Program-made: the position numbers and the translations under genes
Origin: Methanococcoides seepicolus
GTDB lineage: Archaea; Halobacteriota; Methanosarcinia; Methanosarcinales; Methanosarcinaceae
Length of the DNA stretch: 36,672 nt
Assembly: GCF_023684405.1 (NCBI RefSeq)
Contig: NZ_JAGSOI010000022.1
Span: forward strand, 1 to 36,672
Reading direction: 5' to 3'
The notes under the pieces: generated by a model
What the model saw: only the letters and a program-made list of their open reading frames with translations
What the model was told of the DNA's origin: nothing
The model's database searches: none
Shown here: positions 19,901-27,809 of the stretch, piece by piece
How positions within the stretch are numbered: the first letter of the stretch is position 1
Layout: each line of letters starts with the position of its first letter

Positions 19901-19932
19901 TAGCACATCACTTCGGTGAAACAGTAGAATGA
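16921..19932 (+). CDS. Secreted multidomain beta-helix / PKD / CBM9-like / dockerin protein
   Basis: A 1003-residue exported protein. The ATG at 16921 follows an AAGGGA site; ATG 16924 is an alternative. Domains in order: signal peptide to ~47 (ending TASA); right-handed beta-helix ~48-390; fibronectin-like segment ~415-532; PKD domain ~543-628; Ig/cadherin-like domain ~636-722; CBM9/DOMON-like carbohydrate-binding module ~730-938 (starts ATVDGDLSDWQDV, contains DDSVEIFLDTQHD and GYVIEVAIPWSDIG); and a type I dockerin 947-1003. The dockerin has two Ca-binding repeats, WDVNKDGVVNILDITLV and WDVNQDDEVNIQDLTLV, with Asp/Asn at loop positions 1, 3, 5, 9 and 12. The dockerin should plug into a cohesin, and two cohesin proteins are encoded just downstream. 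No catalytic residues of a lyase or hydrolase are identifiable, so it may bind rather than cleave glycans. Confidence 0.88.
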   Translation: MMDLKNEIYSEKTKHSFLQGTKNSRYFLRNILYAVCILLALSGTASATDYYVATWGDDAHTGLTHEQSVRSLDHALSLMGAGDTLYMSDGTWSGEILDFWAHGLQGTPGNPVTVKAYDGNPTMSNGPSGVAMIKTSYQDWITIDGITVTNGYTGYLAEHNSHLVIRNSKFSNMDLEGIDFRTHTSDTLVENNVITNCVEHGIHYFNQMGTEIMYNHVIRNNDISNSGHNLLDIHTRINDVIVEDNELYFTSDYSGPKQVGLYLHNGDTDNIIIRNNYFHDQPRPLEIFNSEDVVIEYNKFEDINGRALMLSSFNDANYDKNARVYNIYFRNNVIENVDYGVLFWGEESIYQNIYITNNTLSNVRNYDFWIYSGTFKNPIIIGDNLPREQSKTFLFRVYPIGAISVVDSSNAIMVSDDESITVSNVDASSIKVESSDRYLTVNTYPMYAHPTTGPVNVEVNKYDTSLPQGETLVDFTAESTDGENVVFTVGDLQPNRYYNIKMDGVDFTSKQADSSGQIKFTSSEWSVHSFSVEEASSAPSNLSPTANAGSGMTVVIGETISFDGSGSTDDKGIVSHAWDFDASNGIQKDATGTVVQHSYDAAGTYTVTLTVEDTDGKTDSDTVTVTVTTTVSEVNHAPVIIAFKPVSGAVFDEGDSISLDVTASDADGDALSYTILIDGVIRSTSSNYVWNTDNTSAGTHRIEAIVSDGLDQVTSIRTITINDEPIIIEALDIVQGTATVDGDLSDWQDVTGITLTASTSRDPNEDNTAVIKAKHDDNYLYLVFDVTDTNLQASGQDEVSHIYLDDSVEIFLDTQHDNGGVMQADDYHFIINLNGAVIDEVGTGGGKDLSYASSIMTGITLLGSNGDESDTDTGYVIEVAIPWSDIGGKPSNDAVGLNVGINDRDNGFDGRQYFDSCSLTGSTNDVPNNWGDAIIVATDNIAPVAHPRWDVNKDGVVNILDITLVSQNMGSQNLDAVWDVNQDDEVNIQDLTLVAHHFGETVE

Positions 19933-19969
19933 GATGCATATTCTGCATCTCCCTTTTCTTTCTTTTTAA
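19931..19969 (+). terminator. Hairpin plus T-rich terminator after the dockerin gene
   Basis: GAGATGCA (19931-19938) pairs perfectly with TGCATCTC (19944-19951) around a 5-nt loop. A T-rich run (19953-19967) follows. The stem begins inside the stop codon. This separates the beta-helix gene from the cohesin genes as transcription units. Confidence 0.7.
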
Positions 19970-20274
19970 TATCTGTAGATTCGACTGCTGAGATTTTTCA
20001 TAAATTTTCTTTTCATTTTAATTAAAATGTAATCATATTCATGTAATAATATATTACTTGTTTAATTACATTGGTGGCAAATATTATGTAATTTCATTTC
20101 TTAGCCTATTGAAAACCAATCGAATTCGGGGAGTGGCCTCATAATGATGGTGCGCATGACACATGCCATTTTTTCACAATGTTTATATAGCACCAACACA
20201 ATGGTAAATTGGGGATTTTTAATTTTATTGATCAGAATCAAGTCCTCAAAGTTATTTCAAATAAAGGGGAAAAC
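19970..20274 (+). promoter_or_regulatory. Upstream region and TATA-like box of the cohesin-dockerin gene
   Basis: About 300 bp, very AT-rich at first (several GTAAT/ATTAC inverted stretches near 20030-20090), with no gene. TTTATATA at 20182-20189 is a good archaeal TATA box; transcription would start near 20212, leaving a leader of ~60 nt with an AGGGGA site at 20265-20270. This rules against the in-frame TTG at 20209 as the start of the next gene. Confidence 0.5.
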
Positions 20275-20931
20275 ATGTTTAGCATAAAAAACGTATTCAT
20301 GGTAGTTTTTATAATCACATTGTTTGCAGCTCTTAGCAATGTTTCTGCAGCTGCTTCCGATGTAGTTTTAAAACCATCATCACAGGTTGTTGCACCTGGA
20401 GAAACTTTCACAATTGATATATTCGTTTCTCCAGATGTTGATATTGCAGGAATGCAATTTGATCTACTTTACGATGGTTCTAAGTTCCAGATCACAGATG
20501 TGAGCGAAGGCAACTTGTTCAAACAAAGTGGTATGGGGACATTTTTTGTTGCTGGTTCTGTAAATTCGGGTCAAATCAATGATGCATACGGTTGTATTCT
20601 CGGTGCGTCAGATACCTCAACACCAGCAACTTTTGCCAGCATCACACTAACAACAGATGAACAGGCAAGTGGGAAATCTGACCTAGTCCTAAAAGATGTC
20701 ATAATCAGTGACCCAACTGGTAATGCTGTGGATCTCGAAATAATAAACACAGAGGTTATCATTCTGGTCTTCGATATCAATCAGGATCATATGGTTGACT
20801 ATAGTGATTATGGCCTAGTTCAGCAGCATTTCGATGAAACCACTGCATATCCTTATCCACTATGGGATGTGAATCAGGATAATATTGTAAATGTTCTAGA
20901 TATGATGTTGGTCCTATCGCATATGGATTAA
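20275..20931 (+). CDS. Small secreted cohesin-dockerin protein
   Basis: A 218-residue exported protein. ATG 20275 is chosen for the AGGGGA site 4 nt upstream and because the signal peptide starts here (hydrophobic 8-24, ending VSAAAS). Residues ~28-163 form a cohesin module: VLKPSSQVVAPGETFTIDIF, IAGMQFDLLYDGSKFQI and the late strand SDLVLKDVIISDPTGNAV are characteristic. Residues ~165-218 form a dockerin with two calcium loops, FDINQDHMVDYSDYGLV and WDVNQDNIVNVLDMMLV. Having receptor and ligand modules on one small polypeptide makes it an adaptor between the dockerin-bearing beta-helix protein and the anchored cohesin protein, or a self-polymerising unit. The stop is 18 nt before the conserved reading frame of the next gene. 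Confidence 0.88.
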   Translation: MFSIKNVFMVVFIITLFAALSNVSAAASDVVLKPSSQVVAPGETFTIDIFVSPDVDIAGMQFDLLYDGSKFQITDVSEGNLFKQSGMGTFFVAGSVNSGQINDAYGCILGASDTSTPATFASITLTTDEQASGKSDLVLKDVIISDPTGNAVDLEIINTEVIILVFDINQDHMVDYSDYGLVQQHFDETTAYPYPLWDVNQDNIVNVLDMMLVLSHMD

Positions 20932-20949
20932 TAATTGTGAGGGATTCTG

Positions 20950-22146
20950 ATAAGAAAATATATTTTCATCTCTGGAAAAAGTATATTTTATTCCCTCCTC
21001 CTTTTTTATCTATTTGCAATTATCTGCCTTAGTGGAATTGCCAGTGCCACTACCGAAATCAGCATCATACCCACATATCAATCAGTAGAAGAAGGGCAGA
21101 ACTTTACTGTGAACATCTATTTGCAGCCAGACCTTCCGGTTGCTGGTATGCAGTTCGATCTATCTTATGACAGTAAATTGGTCGAGGTGGTTCAGGTCTC
21201 AGAAGGTGAATTCTTAAGACAGGATGGTGCACTTGTCTGGTTCAATCCCGGTGAGGTCGATAGTTCAAATGGAAAAATTGATTCTGTATATGGTTTGATA
21301 TTGGACAAGACAAGTGTCACAGGACCGGAAGTTTTTGCCATTATCCAAATGACCGCTGGCAATGGATCTGGTACAAGTTCTTTGGAACTATCTAACGTTG
21401 TGGTTAGTGATAATCAAGGGCTGATCATCCCGATTGATGTTGTTAATGGAGCAATTACTATCGCATCTGGTACATCTCCTTCCAATATATCCACAACCCT
21501 TGATAGACGCAGTGATGAGTCCAATTATGGAGTTGCTGGAATTGGTACAACAAGTGGATCATATGAGGAAGTTGAGATAGTAGAAAAATCCAGCCAATCG
21601 GTTCACCTTGGCTCTCAAATTTCCTACCAGTTCGTTGAGCATGAAAATCCTATTACATATATTAGCTATAGATCTCTCACAAACGCCGGTAATGTCATAG
21701 CAACTGTTGAAGTCCTTAAGCAAACATCTACAATTGCCTCATCTCCCCCTCCCGGGATAGTCTACAAGAATTTGAATATATGGATGGGGAAACCCGGTTA
21801 TGCCATAGAAAGTAATATACAGGATGCAGTTGTTGGTTTCAAGGTAAATAGATCATGGCTTGAAGGTAATCATATCTCAGATAGTTCTATAATGATGTAC
21901 CGTTATGATCCGGGCACATGGGAGCCTCTTTCAACAAAGAAGATTAGTGAGAGCAGTAGTTATGTTGTCTTTGAAGCAGAGACTTCTGTTTTTTCACCAT
22001 TTGCGATCGTCGGAGTTAGCTCAGATAATATAATTGAAATGACAGGGGTTGATGATGCTCCTGCAGAGAATGAAAGCCTTGATCAGAATGCAGCCTTTAT
22101 TCTGTGTCTGTCGATGTTGGTGCTGCTATTTGCTAGAAGACGATAA
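20950..22146 (+). CDS. Membrane-anchored cohesin protein with PGF-pre-PGF domain and C-terminal sorting-like tail
   Basis: The frame from 20950 encodes about 398 residues: a signal peptide (hydrophobic ~15-29, ending GIASA); a cohesin module ~33-173 (VEEGQNFTVNIYLQPD, VAGMQFDLSYDSKL, SSLELSNVVVSDNQG); a PGF-pre-PGF domain ~215-357 (VGFKVNRSWLEGNHISD, WEPLST, FSPFAIVGVS); an acidic linker; and the tail AFILCLSMLVLLFARRR. The PGF-pre-PGF domain is known from archaeal surface proteins processed by archaeosortases, but PGF itself is absent here. No ATG, GTG or TTG precedes the signal peptide: TGA closes the frame at 20938, so translation must begin at ATA 20950, CTG 20947 or ATT 20944, near a GAGGGA site (20938-20943). 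The first standard start, GTG 21109, would delete the signal peptide and part of the cohesin. Likely the cell-surface anchor of the cohesin-dockerin set. Confidence 0.8.
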   Translation: MRKYIFISGKSIFYSLLLFYLFAIICLSGIASATTEISIIPTYQSVEEGQNFTVNIYLQPDLPVAGMQFDLSYDSKLVEVVQVSEGEFLRQDGALVWFNPGEVDSSNGKIDSVYGLILDKTSVTGPEVFAIIQMTAGNGSGTSSLELSNVVVSDNQGLIIPIDVVNGAITIASGTSPSNISTTLDRRSDESNYGVAGIGTTSGSYEEVEIVEKSSQSVHLGSQISYQFVEHENPITYISYRSLTNAGNVIATVEVLKQTSTIASSPPPGIVYKNLNIWMGKPGYAIESNIQDAVVGFKVNRSWLEGNHISDSSIMMYRYDPGTWEPLSTKKISESSSYVVFEAETSVFSPFAIVGVSSDNIIEMTGVDDAPAENESLDQNAAFILCLSMLVLLFARRR

Positions 22147-22169
22147 TTTATAATTACTGCCCATTAACT

Positions 22170-22177
22170 ATTTTTTT
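22170..22177 (+). terminator. T-run after the anchored cohesin gene
   Basis: A run of eight T (22170-22177) about 25 nt after the stop codon, without an obvious stem. Archaeal termination commonly needs only such a T-tract. Confidence 0.4.
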
Positions 22178-22372
22178 ATCTACTCACGCTTTATTATATT
22201 GCTTGTAATTTCACTGCTATAATTTATCAAAACAATGAATATATTATTTTTGACTTTTCGCAGTGATTAGTTATTTCAAGTAGAAATATACATAATAATA
22301 GCAATGAGTTTCTAAAGCACTAAAATAAGGTCAAATAAAGACAATTTTCAATATTGAGAAAAGGAATATAAT

Positions 22373-23419
22373 ATGAATATACTGGTTGGAATCTCTCATC
22401 CTAAACATGTTTACATGTTCAAAAATTTCATTAATGAAATGGGGAATAGAGGTCATCAGATCAAAATAGTCTTAATAAAAAAAGACAATAATAATGAATT
22501 ACTGGATGATTTTAACCTAGATTATATTCAGATCGGTGAGAACAAACCAACATTTCTTAAGAAATTATTATCTTTACTCAAACGTGAATTGAATACATAC
22601 AATGTTGTAAGGGACTTTAAACCGGATGTTTTTATAGGACAAGCCCTTCCATCTTTAGCACATATTAGTTTTTTAGTTAGAAAACCATATTTTATTTTTG
22701 AAGATACTGAACATGCAACTCAGGTTCATTATCTCACTTTCCCGTTCACAAAATACATCGTAACTCAAAAAGGTTATTGGGATGATCTTGGGAAAAAACA
22801 GATACATTACAATGGTTATTTTGAACTCAATTACCTCCATCCGAACCATTTTCAACCCGACCCTTCTATTTTAGAAAAACTTGGACTTGCTGAGGATGAA
22901 ACATATTCAATTTTGAGGTTTGTATCTTGGGAAGCACTTCATGATCAATCCAACAAAGGTTTTTCCTTACCTATGAAAAGAAAGATTGTGAGGGAACTGG
23001 AAAAGTATGGAAAAGTTTTCATCTCGTCGGAAAAAGAACTTCCAGAAGATCTTCGTAAATATCAAATACAATTACCTGCAAGCGATATGCATTATCTAAT
23101 GAATTATGCAACTCTTTTTATGGGCGAGAGTTCAACTATGGCATCGGAATGTGCTGTGCTGGGTACACCTGCTATTTTTATCGATTTCTGTGGAAGAGGA
23201 TATACCAACCATCAAGAAGCAGAATATGGTCTCGTATTCAATTTCAAGAACGATGTAGAGTCTCAGGAAAAAGCGTTAGAAAAAGCTATTGAGCTAATTT
23301 CTGATAATGATCTTAAAAATAAGTGGGAAACTAAGAGAGAGAGAATGCTTAAAGAGATGGATGATGGAACACAATTCATGGTCAAACTTATTGAAGATCG
23401 AATTGGTGCCATAAAATGA
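22373..23419 (+). CDS. DUF354 family protein (GT-B-like), copy 2
   Basis: A 348-residue cytosolic paralog of the protein at 6657-7694. It shares NILVGISHPKHVYMFKNFI at the start, FKPDVFIGQALPSLAHISF, the region FPFTKYIVTQKGYWDDLGKKQIHYNGYFELNYLHPNHF split by a few changes, and the C-terminal GESSTMASECAVLGTPAIF, which corresponds to the sugar-nucleotide site of GT-B folds. The substrate is unknown. It stands alone, with 226 bp of AT-rich sequence before it and 235 bp after, directly behind the cohesin genes. It may act on the glycan bound or carried by the surface proteins; this is inference from position. Confidence 0.8.
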   Translation: MNILVGISHPKHVYMFKNFINEMGNRGHQIKIVLIKKDNNNELLDDFNLDYIQIGENKPTFLKKLLSLLKRELNTYNVVRDFKPDVFIGQALPSLAHISFLVRKPYFIFEDTEHATQVHYLTFPFTKYIVTQKGYWDDLGKKQIHYNGYFELNYLHPNHFQPDPSILEKLGLAEDETYSILRFVSWEALHDQSNKGFSLPMKRKIVRELEKYGKVFISSEKELPEDLRKYQIQLPASDMHYLMNYATLFMGESSTMASECAVLGTPAIFIDFCGRGYTNHQEAEYGLVFNFKNDVESQEKALEKAIELISDNDLKNKWETKRERMLKEMDDGTQFMVKLIEDRIGAIK

Positions 23420-23654
23420 TGGTTTTTTATCCTTGTCTTCTTTCTTAAATGTGATTTATTTCTTAATTACCATCATAGTTTTTTGATTATTGAATCGCTT
23501 AATATTTATCATTGAAATAATAAGTCAATATTTCCTTATGATTTTCTGGAATACTTTTAATAATAACGTAATTCAATCTATTATTGTTGTCATTCACAAT
23601 AACATATTACTTGTTTTTCTATAACACATCACTTCCACAAAAGGTGACTCTCAC

Positions 23655-24059
23655 ATGCTCGATCGCTTAATCCCCCAACAAAGATCAACATCCACCCGCC
23701 TTGGTGGTCTCCTCATTCTCGTAGGCGAGACCATGTTCCTCTTCTCCCTCCTGAACTTCCTGATGATAACCCGCATCCAGTATTACAGTTCGAACGATAC
23801 ATTGTTCAGGACACTATTTCCAGAATACATATTATTCCTTGGGGGGATGATCGTTGTAGCTTTTATCGGCATGTGGCTAACCTATGTCTATATCTTTCCC
23901 AGCAAGCAGAAGTTCTCGCAGGAGCAGGCCATCAAGGATGGTAGAAGCCCTATGTATGACCGGCTTGTGCAGATGCATGAAGAAATGCATGAAATGCAGA
24001 CCATGATAAAACAACTTCAGGGGCAGGTTGAAAGTTTAAGTAAAGATAAGGATAAATGA
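23655..24059 (+). CDS. Small two-helix membrane protein with C-terminal coiled coil
   Basis: A 134-residue protein, start ATG 23655 with an AAGGTGA site at 23641-23647. Two hydrophobic segments (~16-39 and ~58-80) are followed by a charged Met/Gln/Glu-rich segment from ~100 (MHEEMHEMQTMIKQLQGQ) that should form a coiled coil in the cytoplasm. I do not recognise a family. Its stop overlaps the start of the phosphoesterase gene by 4 nt, so it heads the phosphoesterase-helicase-deaminase unit. It could tether a partner to the membrane, but that is only a guess from its shape. Confidence 0.7.
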   Translation: MLDRLIPQQRSTSTRLGGLLILVGETMFLFSLLNFLMITRIQYYSSNDTLFRTLFPEYILFLGGMIVVAFIGMWLTYVYIFPSKQKFSQEQAIKDGRSPMYDRLVQMHEEMHEMQTMIKQLQGQVESLSKDKDK

Positions 24060-24925
24060 AAATGGAGATCTCAGTAGACCCTATCATCAACGAGCCTGCA
24101 CTTGTGGTATCCGGAGATTTCACATCCCTTGTTCTGGCAGACATTCATCTGGGCATCGAGTGGGATCTTTATAAGAGCGGTTTTTCCATACCCAGCCAGA
24201 TAGATCAACGCCTTGAACGCATAATGAGGCTTATTGACCAGACATCTCCTGATCACATAATTCTTCTTGGCGACATCAAGCACAATGTTCCTCAGGTCTC
24301 GTGGCAGGAGAGGGACGAGATCCCCTACTTCATCAGTACCCTTGCAGAGCAAGCAACAGTTGATGTATTTCCCGGCAATCATGACGGTGGTATCGAATTC
24401 TTACTTCCCAAAGGGTGTGACGTAAAGCTTCATTCTCCACGGGGTGCCATCATTGATGGTGTGGGCTATTTCCATGGTCACACATGGCCAGCGGTCGAAA
24501 TCCTATCCGCAGAAAAGATCATTGTAGCTCACAATCACCCAACGGTACGGTTTACCGATGCAATGGGCTATTCAGTGGTCGAACAGGTTTGGTTAAAGAC
24601 ACACTTCAAAAAGGAAGTATTCGTGGAGCACTTCAAAAGTTCTGCCTTTGATAAGGAAAACGGTAATTGGGCTGATCCTGATGTTCTGGTAGTACCGGCA
24701 TTCAACGAGCTTTGCGGCGGTGTAGCATTTAATGAGTCTGTGCGGGATGATCTCTTAGGTCCCATCTTTTCCTCAGGGGCAGTCGAGCTAGACAATTCCG
24801 AAATATACCTACTTGATGGGACATTTCTTGGAATTTTGAAAAATATTCGGAAACTTGAGGAAACAAAGCCACGAACCGGTAAAAGACGGGCAAGGAAAAA
24901 ACGTTCCGGAGAGGTCGGCAAATGA
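24056..24925 (+). CDS. SbcD/Mre11-related metallophosphoesterase
   Basis: A 289-residue enzyme with all calcineurin-like motifs: ADIHLG (Asp29, His31), LLGDIKHN (Asp73), FPGNHDGG (Asn108, His109), GHTW (His142) and HNHP (159-162). This matches the archaeal SbcD-related phosphoesterase family, small relatives of Mre11 without the capping domain. The basic tail [14 protein letters not shown] may bind nucleic acid. It overlaps both neighbours by 4 nt (ATGA). Phosphoesterase genes of this type next to Lhr helicases are a known pattern in both archaea and bacteria, which supports a joint role in nucleic-acid repair or processing. ATG 24056 and ATG 24062 are both possible starts. Confidence 0.85.
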   Translation: MKMEISVDPIINEPALVVSGDFTSLVLADIHLGIEWDLYKSGFSIPSQIDQRLERIMRLIDQTSPDHIILLGDIKHNVPQVSWQERDEIPYFISTLAEQATVDVFPGNHDGGIEFLLPKGCDVKLHSPRGAIIDGVGYFHGHTWPAVEILSAEKIIVAHNHPTVRFTDAMGYSVVEQVWLKTHFKKEVFVEHFKSSAFDKENGNWADPDVLVVPAFNELCGGVAFNESVRDDLLGPIFSSGAVELDNSEIYLLDGTFLGILKNIRKLEETKPRTGKRRARKKRSGEVGK

Positions 24926-27756
24926 AATTCGATAACATGTTCGACAACTTCCACCCTTCAATTTTAAAAGCTCTCGAGAAGCAGGGATTCAAAGCACCTA
25001 CACAGCCTCAGGAAATGTCCTTCCCTCACATCCTTGCAGGGGAACACACATTCCTTATAGCTCCCACAGGCTCAGGTAAGACCGAATCAGCAGTGCTTCC
25101 TATGTTCGATCACATCCTTCGCAAGAGCGAAGAGGCTCGGGTGGGGATCTCCGCACTTTACATAACACCGCTGCGTGCACTCAACCGTGACATGTTGACA
25201 CGTATCCAGTGGTGGGGAAAAGAGCTGGGGCTTGATGTGCAGGTGCGTCATGGGGATACTACTCCGTATCAGAGGCAAAAGCAATCCAAAAATCCGCCTG
25301 ACCTGTTAATAACCACACCTGAAACACTCCAGGCAATGTTCACCGGCTCGCGTTTGAGGAAAAATCTCGAATGTGTCAGTTATGTCGTTGTTGACGAGAT
25401 ACACGAGCTTGCCTCCTCCAAGCGAGGTGCTCAGCTTTCGGTAGGACTTGAGCGCCTTGTCGAAATATCCGGTGAGTTCCAGAGGGTAGGTCTGTCGGCC
25501 ACAGTGGGTAATCCCGATGTTGTGGCCCATTTTCTTGCAGGTGCAAAAAGGGCCGTATCCATCGTACAGGTTTCCATGTTAAGCCTTCTTGAGTTCAACA
25601 TCATATATCCGCAAGTCACAGATGAGGACCTCGAGATCGGAAGGCAGATAGGGTGTGAGCCGGAATTCGCATCCCACCTTCGATGCATCAGGGAGATCGT
25701 TGAAACTCATATCTCGACCCTCATCTTTGTGAACACACGACAAAGTGCCGAAGCTCTTGCATCAGGATTCAAATTGCTCGGAGCATCAATTGGTGTCCAT
25801 CATGGCTCTCTTTCAGTGGATGCCCGAATTGAGGCCGAGGAATCCTTCAAAGCAGGCGACCTTCAGGGACTCATATGTACTTCATCAATGGAATTGGGTA
25901 TTGATATTGGTAAAGTTGACCACGTTGTCCAGTATGGTTCTCCCAGGCAGGTATCCCGACTGTTGCAACGTGTGGGGCGTGCAGGCCACAGGATACACGA
26001 AATATCTCGGGGTACTATCCTCACAATGGGGACCGATGACATTGCAGAAAGCATGGCCATAGCAAAAGCAGCTCTAAGGGGAGAGGTCGAGGACATAATA
26101 CCTCATACGGGTTCCCTCGATGTTGTCGCAAACCAGATCTCTGGAATGGTAATCGATTTCGGGGATGTGGAGATCGAAAAGATACATTCCATTCTGGCAC
26201 GGGCATATCCTTATCGGGATCTTTCCCTTGAACAGTTAAAACGTGTCATCGAACAGATCACCGAATATCGTATGGTCTGGCGGGAGGAAGGTTCTAACAC
26301 TATCAGCAGAAGAAAGAAAAGCTGGCAGTATTACTATGACAACCTTTCCATGATACCGGATGAAAGGAAGTTCGAGATATTCGACATTGTCTCTGGCAGG
26401 TCTGTCGGGGTGCTGGATGAGGCTTTTGTGGTGAATTTTGCATCTCCCGGTGCGGTCTTCATCACTAAGGGTGAAATGTGGCGTGTTATCGAAATGAACA
26501 CTGACAGGGACAGGATAAAGGTCGAACCGATAAAGGCAATGGGCGAGATCCCAAGCTGGGTCGGCGAGGAGATCCCTGTTCCGTTCGATGTTGCACAGGA
26601 AGTAGGTCGTATTAGATTCAGGATCTCGTTCCTTATCCATGATGGAAAAGCTGACAATGAGATCGTTGAAGACCTCATGAAAGACTATCCTGTGGATGTT
26701 CCCAGTGCACTTACCATCATCGAGCTGGTGCGTGAGCATATTTCGAAAGGTTGTCCTCTTCCCGATAATGATACGATTGTGATCGAAGATGAAGGTGAAG
26801 CCGTAATAATCAATTCCTGTTTCGGACACAATGTCAACGAGACACTTGGAAAGGTGATAACTTCTCTTCTGGCTGCCCGGTTTGGGAGCAGTGTCGGTCA
26901 GGAGGTCGACCCATACAGGATAAGATTGCAGCTTCCAAGACGCATGAAAGCTTTGCATATTCAGGAGATGATCTATGATATACAGCCTGAACACATTGAG
27001 CCGATAATCGAGATGACCCTTAAGAACACCTCGGTCATGAAATGGAAGATGGTTCATGTGGCACGAAAGTTCGGTGCGTTGAGCCGTGAGATCGATTATG
27101 ATCGTATCAGCATGAAGAAGCTCCTCGAGATCTACAAGGGCACGTCCATGTATGATGAGGTCATACGTGAGATATTCCACAACATGCTCGATGTGGATAA
27201 AGCCTCTGAGGTATTGGGGCTGATAGCTTCCGAGGAAATTATCATCCTTTCAAGTCCTGTACCAACTCCTATAGGTGGTGCGGGATTTGCAATGAAACGT
27301 GATCTTGTGGCACCGGAAAAAGCGGACCGGTCCATCGTCCTTGCATTAAAGGACAGGATAATGCATGATCGTATCATCCTTTTCTGTGTCAATTGCAAGA
27401 AATGGGTGTCCCGGAGGAAGGTGATGAACGTACCTGACGAGATAATATGTCCGGTGTGTGATTCAAAAATGATAGCTGCTCTCAAACCTTGGGAAGAGGA
27501 TGAGATAAAGCTTGTGAGGAAACAGGATAAGGTGACTGTAAAAGAGGATGTGAAACGTATCCAGAAGGTCTATCGTAATTCCCACATTGTAATGGCCAGT
27601 GGTAAACTTGCTGTCATTGCGCTTGCAAGCAGGGGTGTTGGTCCCGAGACAGCTTCAAGGGTCATCGAGAAGATGCGTGTGGATGAGGAAACCTTTTACA
27701 GGGATATCATGGCAGCTGAAAGGAATTATGCCAAGAACAAGCAGTTCTGGAAATGA
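24922..27756 (+). CDS. lhr: Lhr-type superfamily 2 helicase
   Basis: A 944-residue ATP-dependent 3'-5' helicase. Motifs: Q-like TQPQ (27-30), Walker A APTGSGKT (47-54), DEIH (158-161), SAT (192-194) and motif [13 protein letters not shown]. After the two RecA domains come a winged-helix region and the long C-terminal part typical of Lhr-core proteins. Near the end lies a four-Cys zinc ribbon (Cys822, 825, 843, 846). The last ~70 residues, with [15 protein letters not shown], look like a helix-hairpin-helix element. Lhr enzymes unwind branched DNA and RNA:DNA hybrids and are linked to repair. The start overlaps the phosphoesterase stop, and the stop overlaps the deaminase frame (each ATGA). 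Confidence 0.92.
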   Translation: MKFDNMFDNFHPSILKALEKQGFKAPTQPQEMSFPHILAGEHTFLIAPTGSGKTESAVLPMFDHILRKSEEARVGISALYITPLRALNRDMLTRIQWWGKELGLDVQVRHGDTTPYQRQKQSKNPPDLLITTPETLQAMFTGSRLRKNLECVSYVVVDEIHELASSKRGAQLSVGLERLVEISGEFQRVGLSATVGNPDVVAHFLAGAKRAVSIVQVSMLSLLEFNIIYPQVTDEDLEIGRQIGCEPEFASHLRCIREIVETHISTLIFVNTRQSAEALASGFKLLGASIGVHHGSLSVDARIEAEESFKAGDLQGLICTSSMELGIDIGKVDHVVQYGSPRQVSRLLQRVGRAGHRIHEISRGTILTMGTDDIAESMAIAKAALRGEVEDIIPHTGSLDVVANQISGMVIDFGDVEIEKIHSILARAYPYRDLSLEQLKRVIEQITEYRMVWREEGSNTISRRKKSWQYYYDNLSMIPDERKFEIFDIVSGRSVGVLDEAFVVNFASPGAVFITKGEMWRVIEMNTDRDRIKVEPIKAMGEIPSWVGEEIPVPFDVAQEVGRIRFRISFLIHDGKADNEIVEDLMKDYPVDVPSALTIIELVREHISKGCPLPDNDTIVIEDEGEAVIINSCFGHNVNETLGKVITSLLAARFGSSVGQEVDPYRIRLQLPRRMKALHIQEMIYDIQPEHIEPIIEMTLKNTSVMKWKMVHVARKFGALSREIDYDRISMKKLLEIYKGTSMYDEVIREIFHNMLDVDKASEVLGLIASEEIIILSSPVPTPIGGAGFAMKRDLVAPEKADRSIVLALKDRIMHDRIILFCVNCKKWVSRRKVMNVPDEIICPVCDSKMIAALKPWEEDEIKLVRKQDKVTVKEDVKRIQKVYRNSHIVMASGKLAVIALASRGVGPETASRVIEKMRVDEETFYRDIMAAERNYAKNKQFWK

Positions 27757-27809
27757 AACGCTTGTTCTGTTTTTATTTTCGCCGCAATATCCTTATACTT
27801 TGCAAAGCC

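Noticed and set aside
20209-20274. TTG 20209 as start of the cohesin-dockerin gene
   Set aside because: It would put 22 hydrophilic residues before the signal peptide and coincides with the expected transcription start after the TATA box at 20182; ATG 20275 has a ribosome site.
26236-27180. 314-codon open frame antisense to the helicase gene
   Set aside because: It lies wholly inside the helicase coding sequence, has no ribosome site and its protein looks like a random His/Asp-rich shadow.
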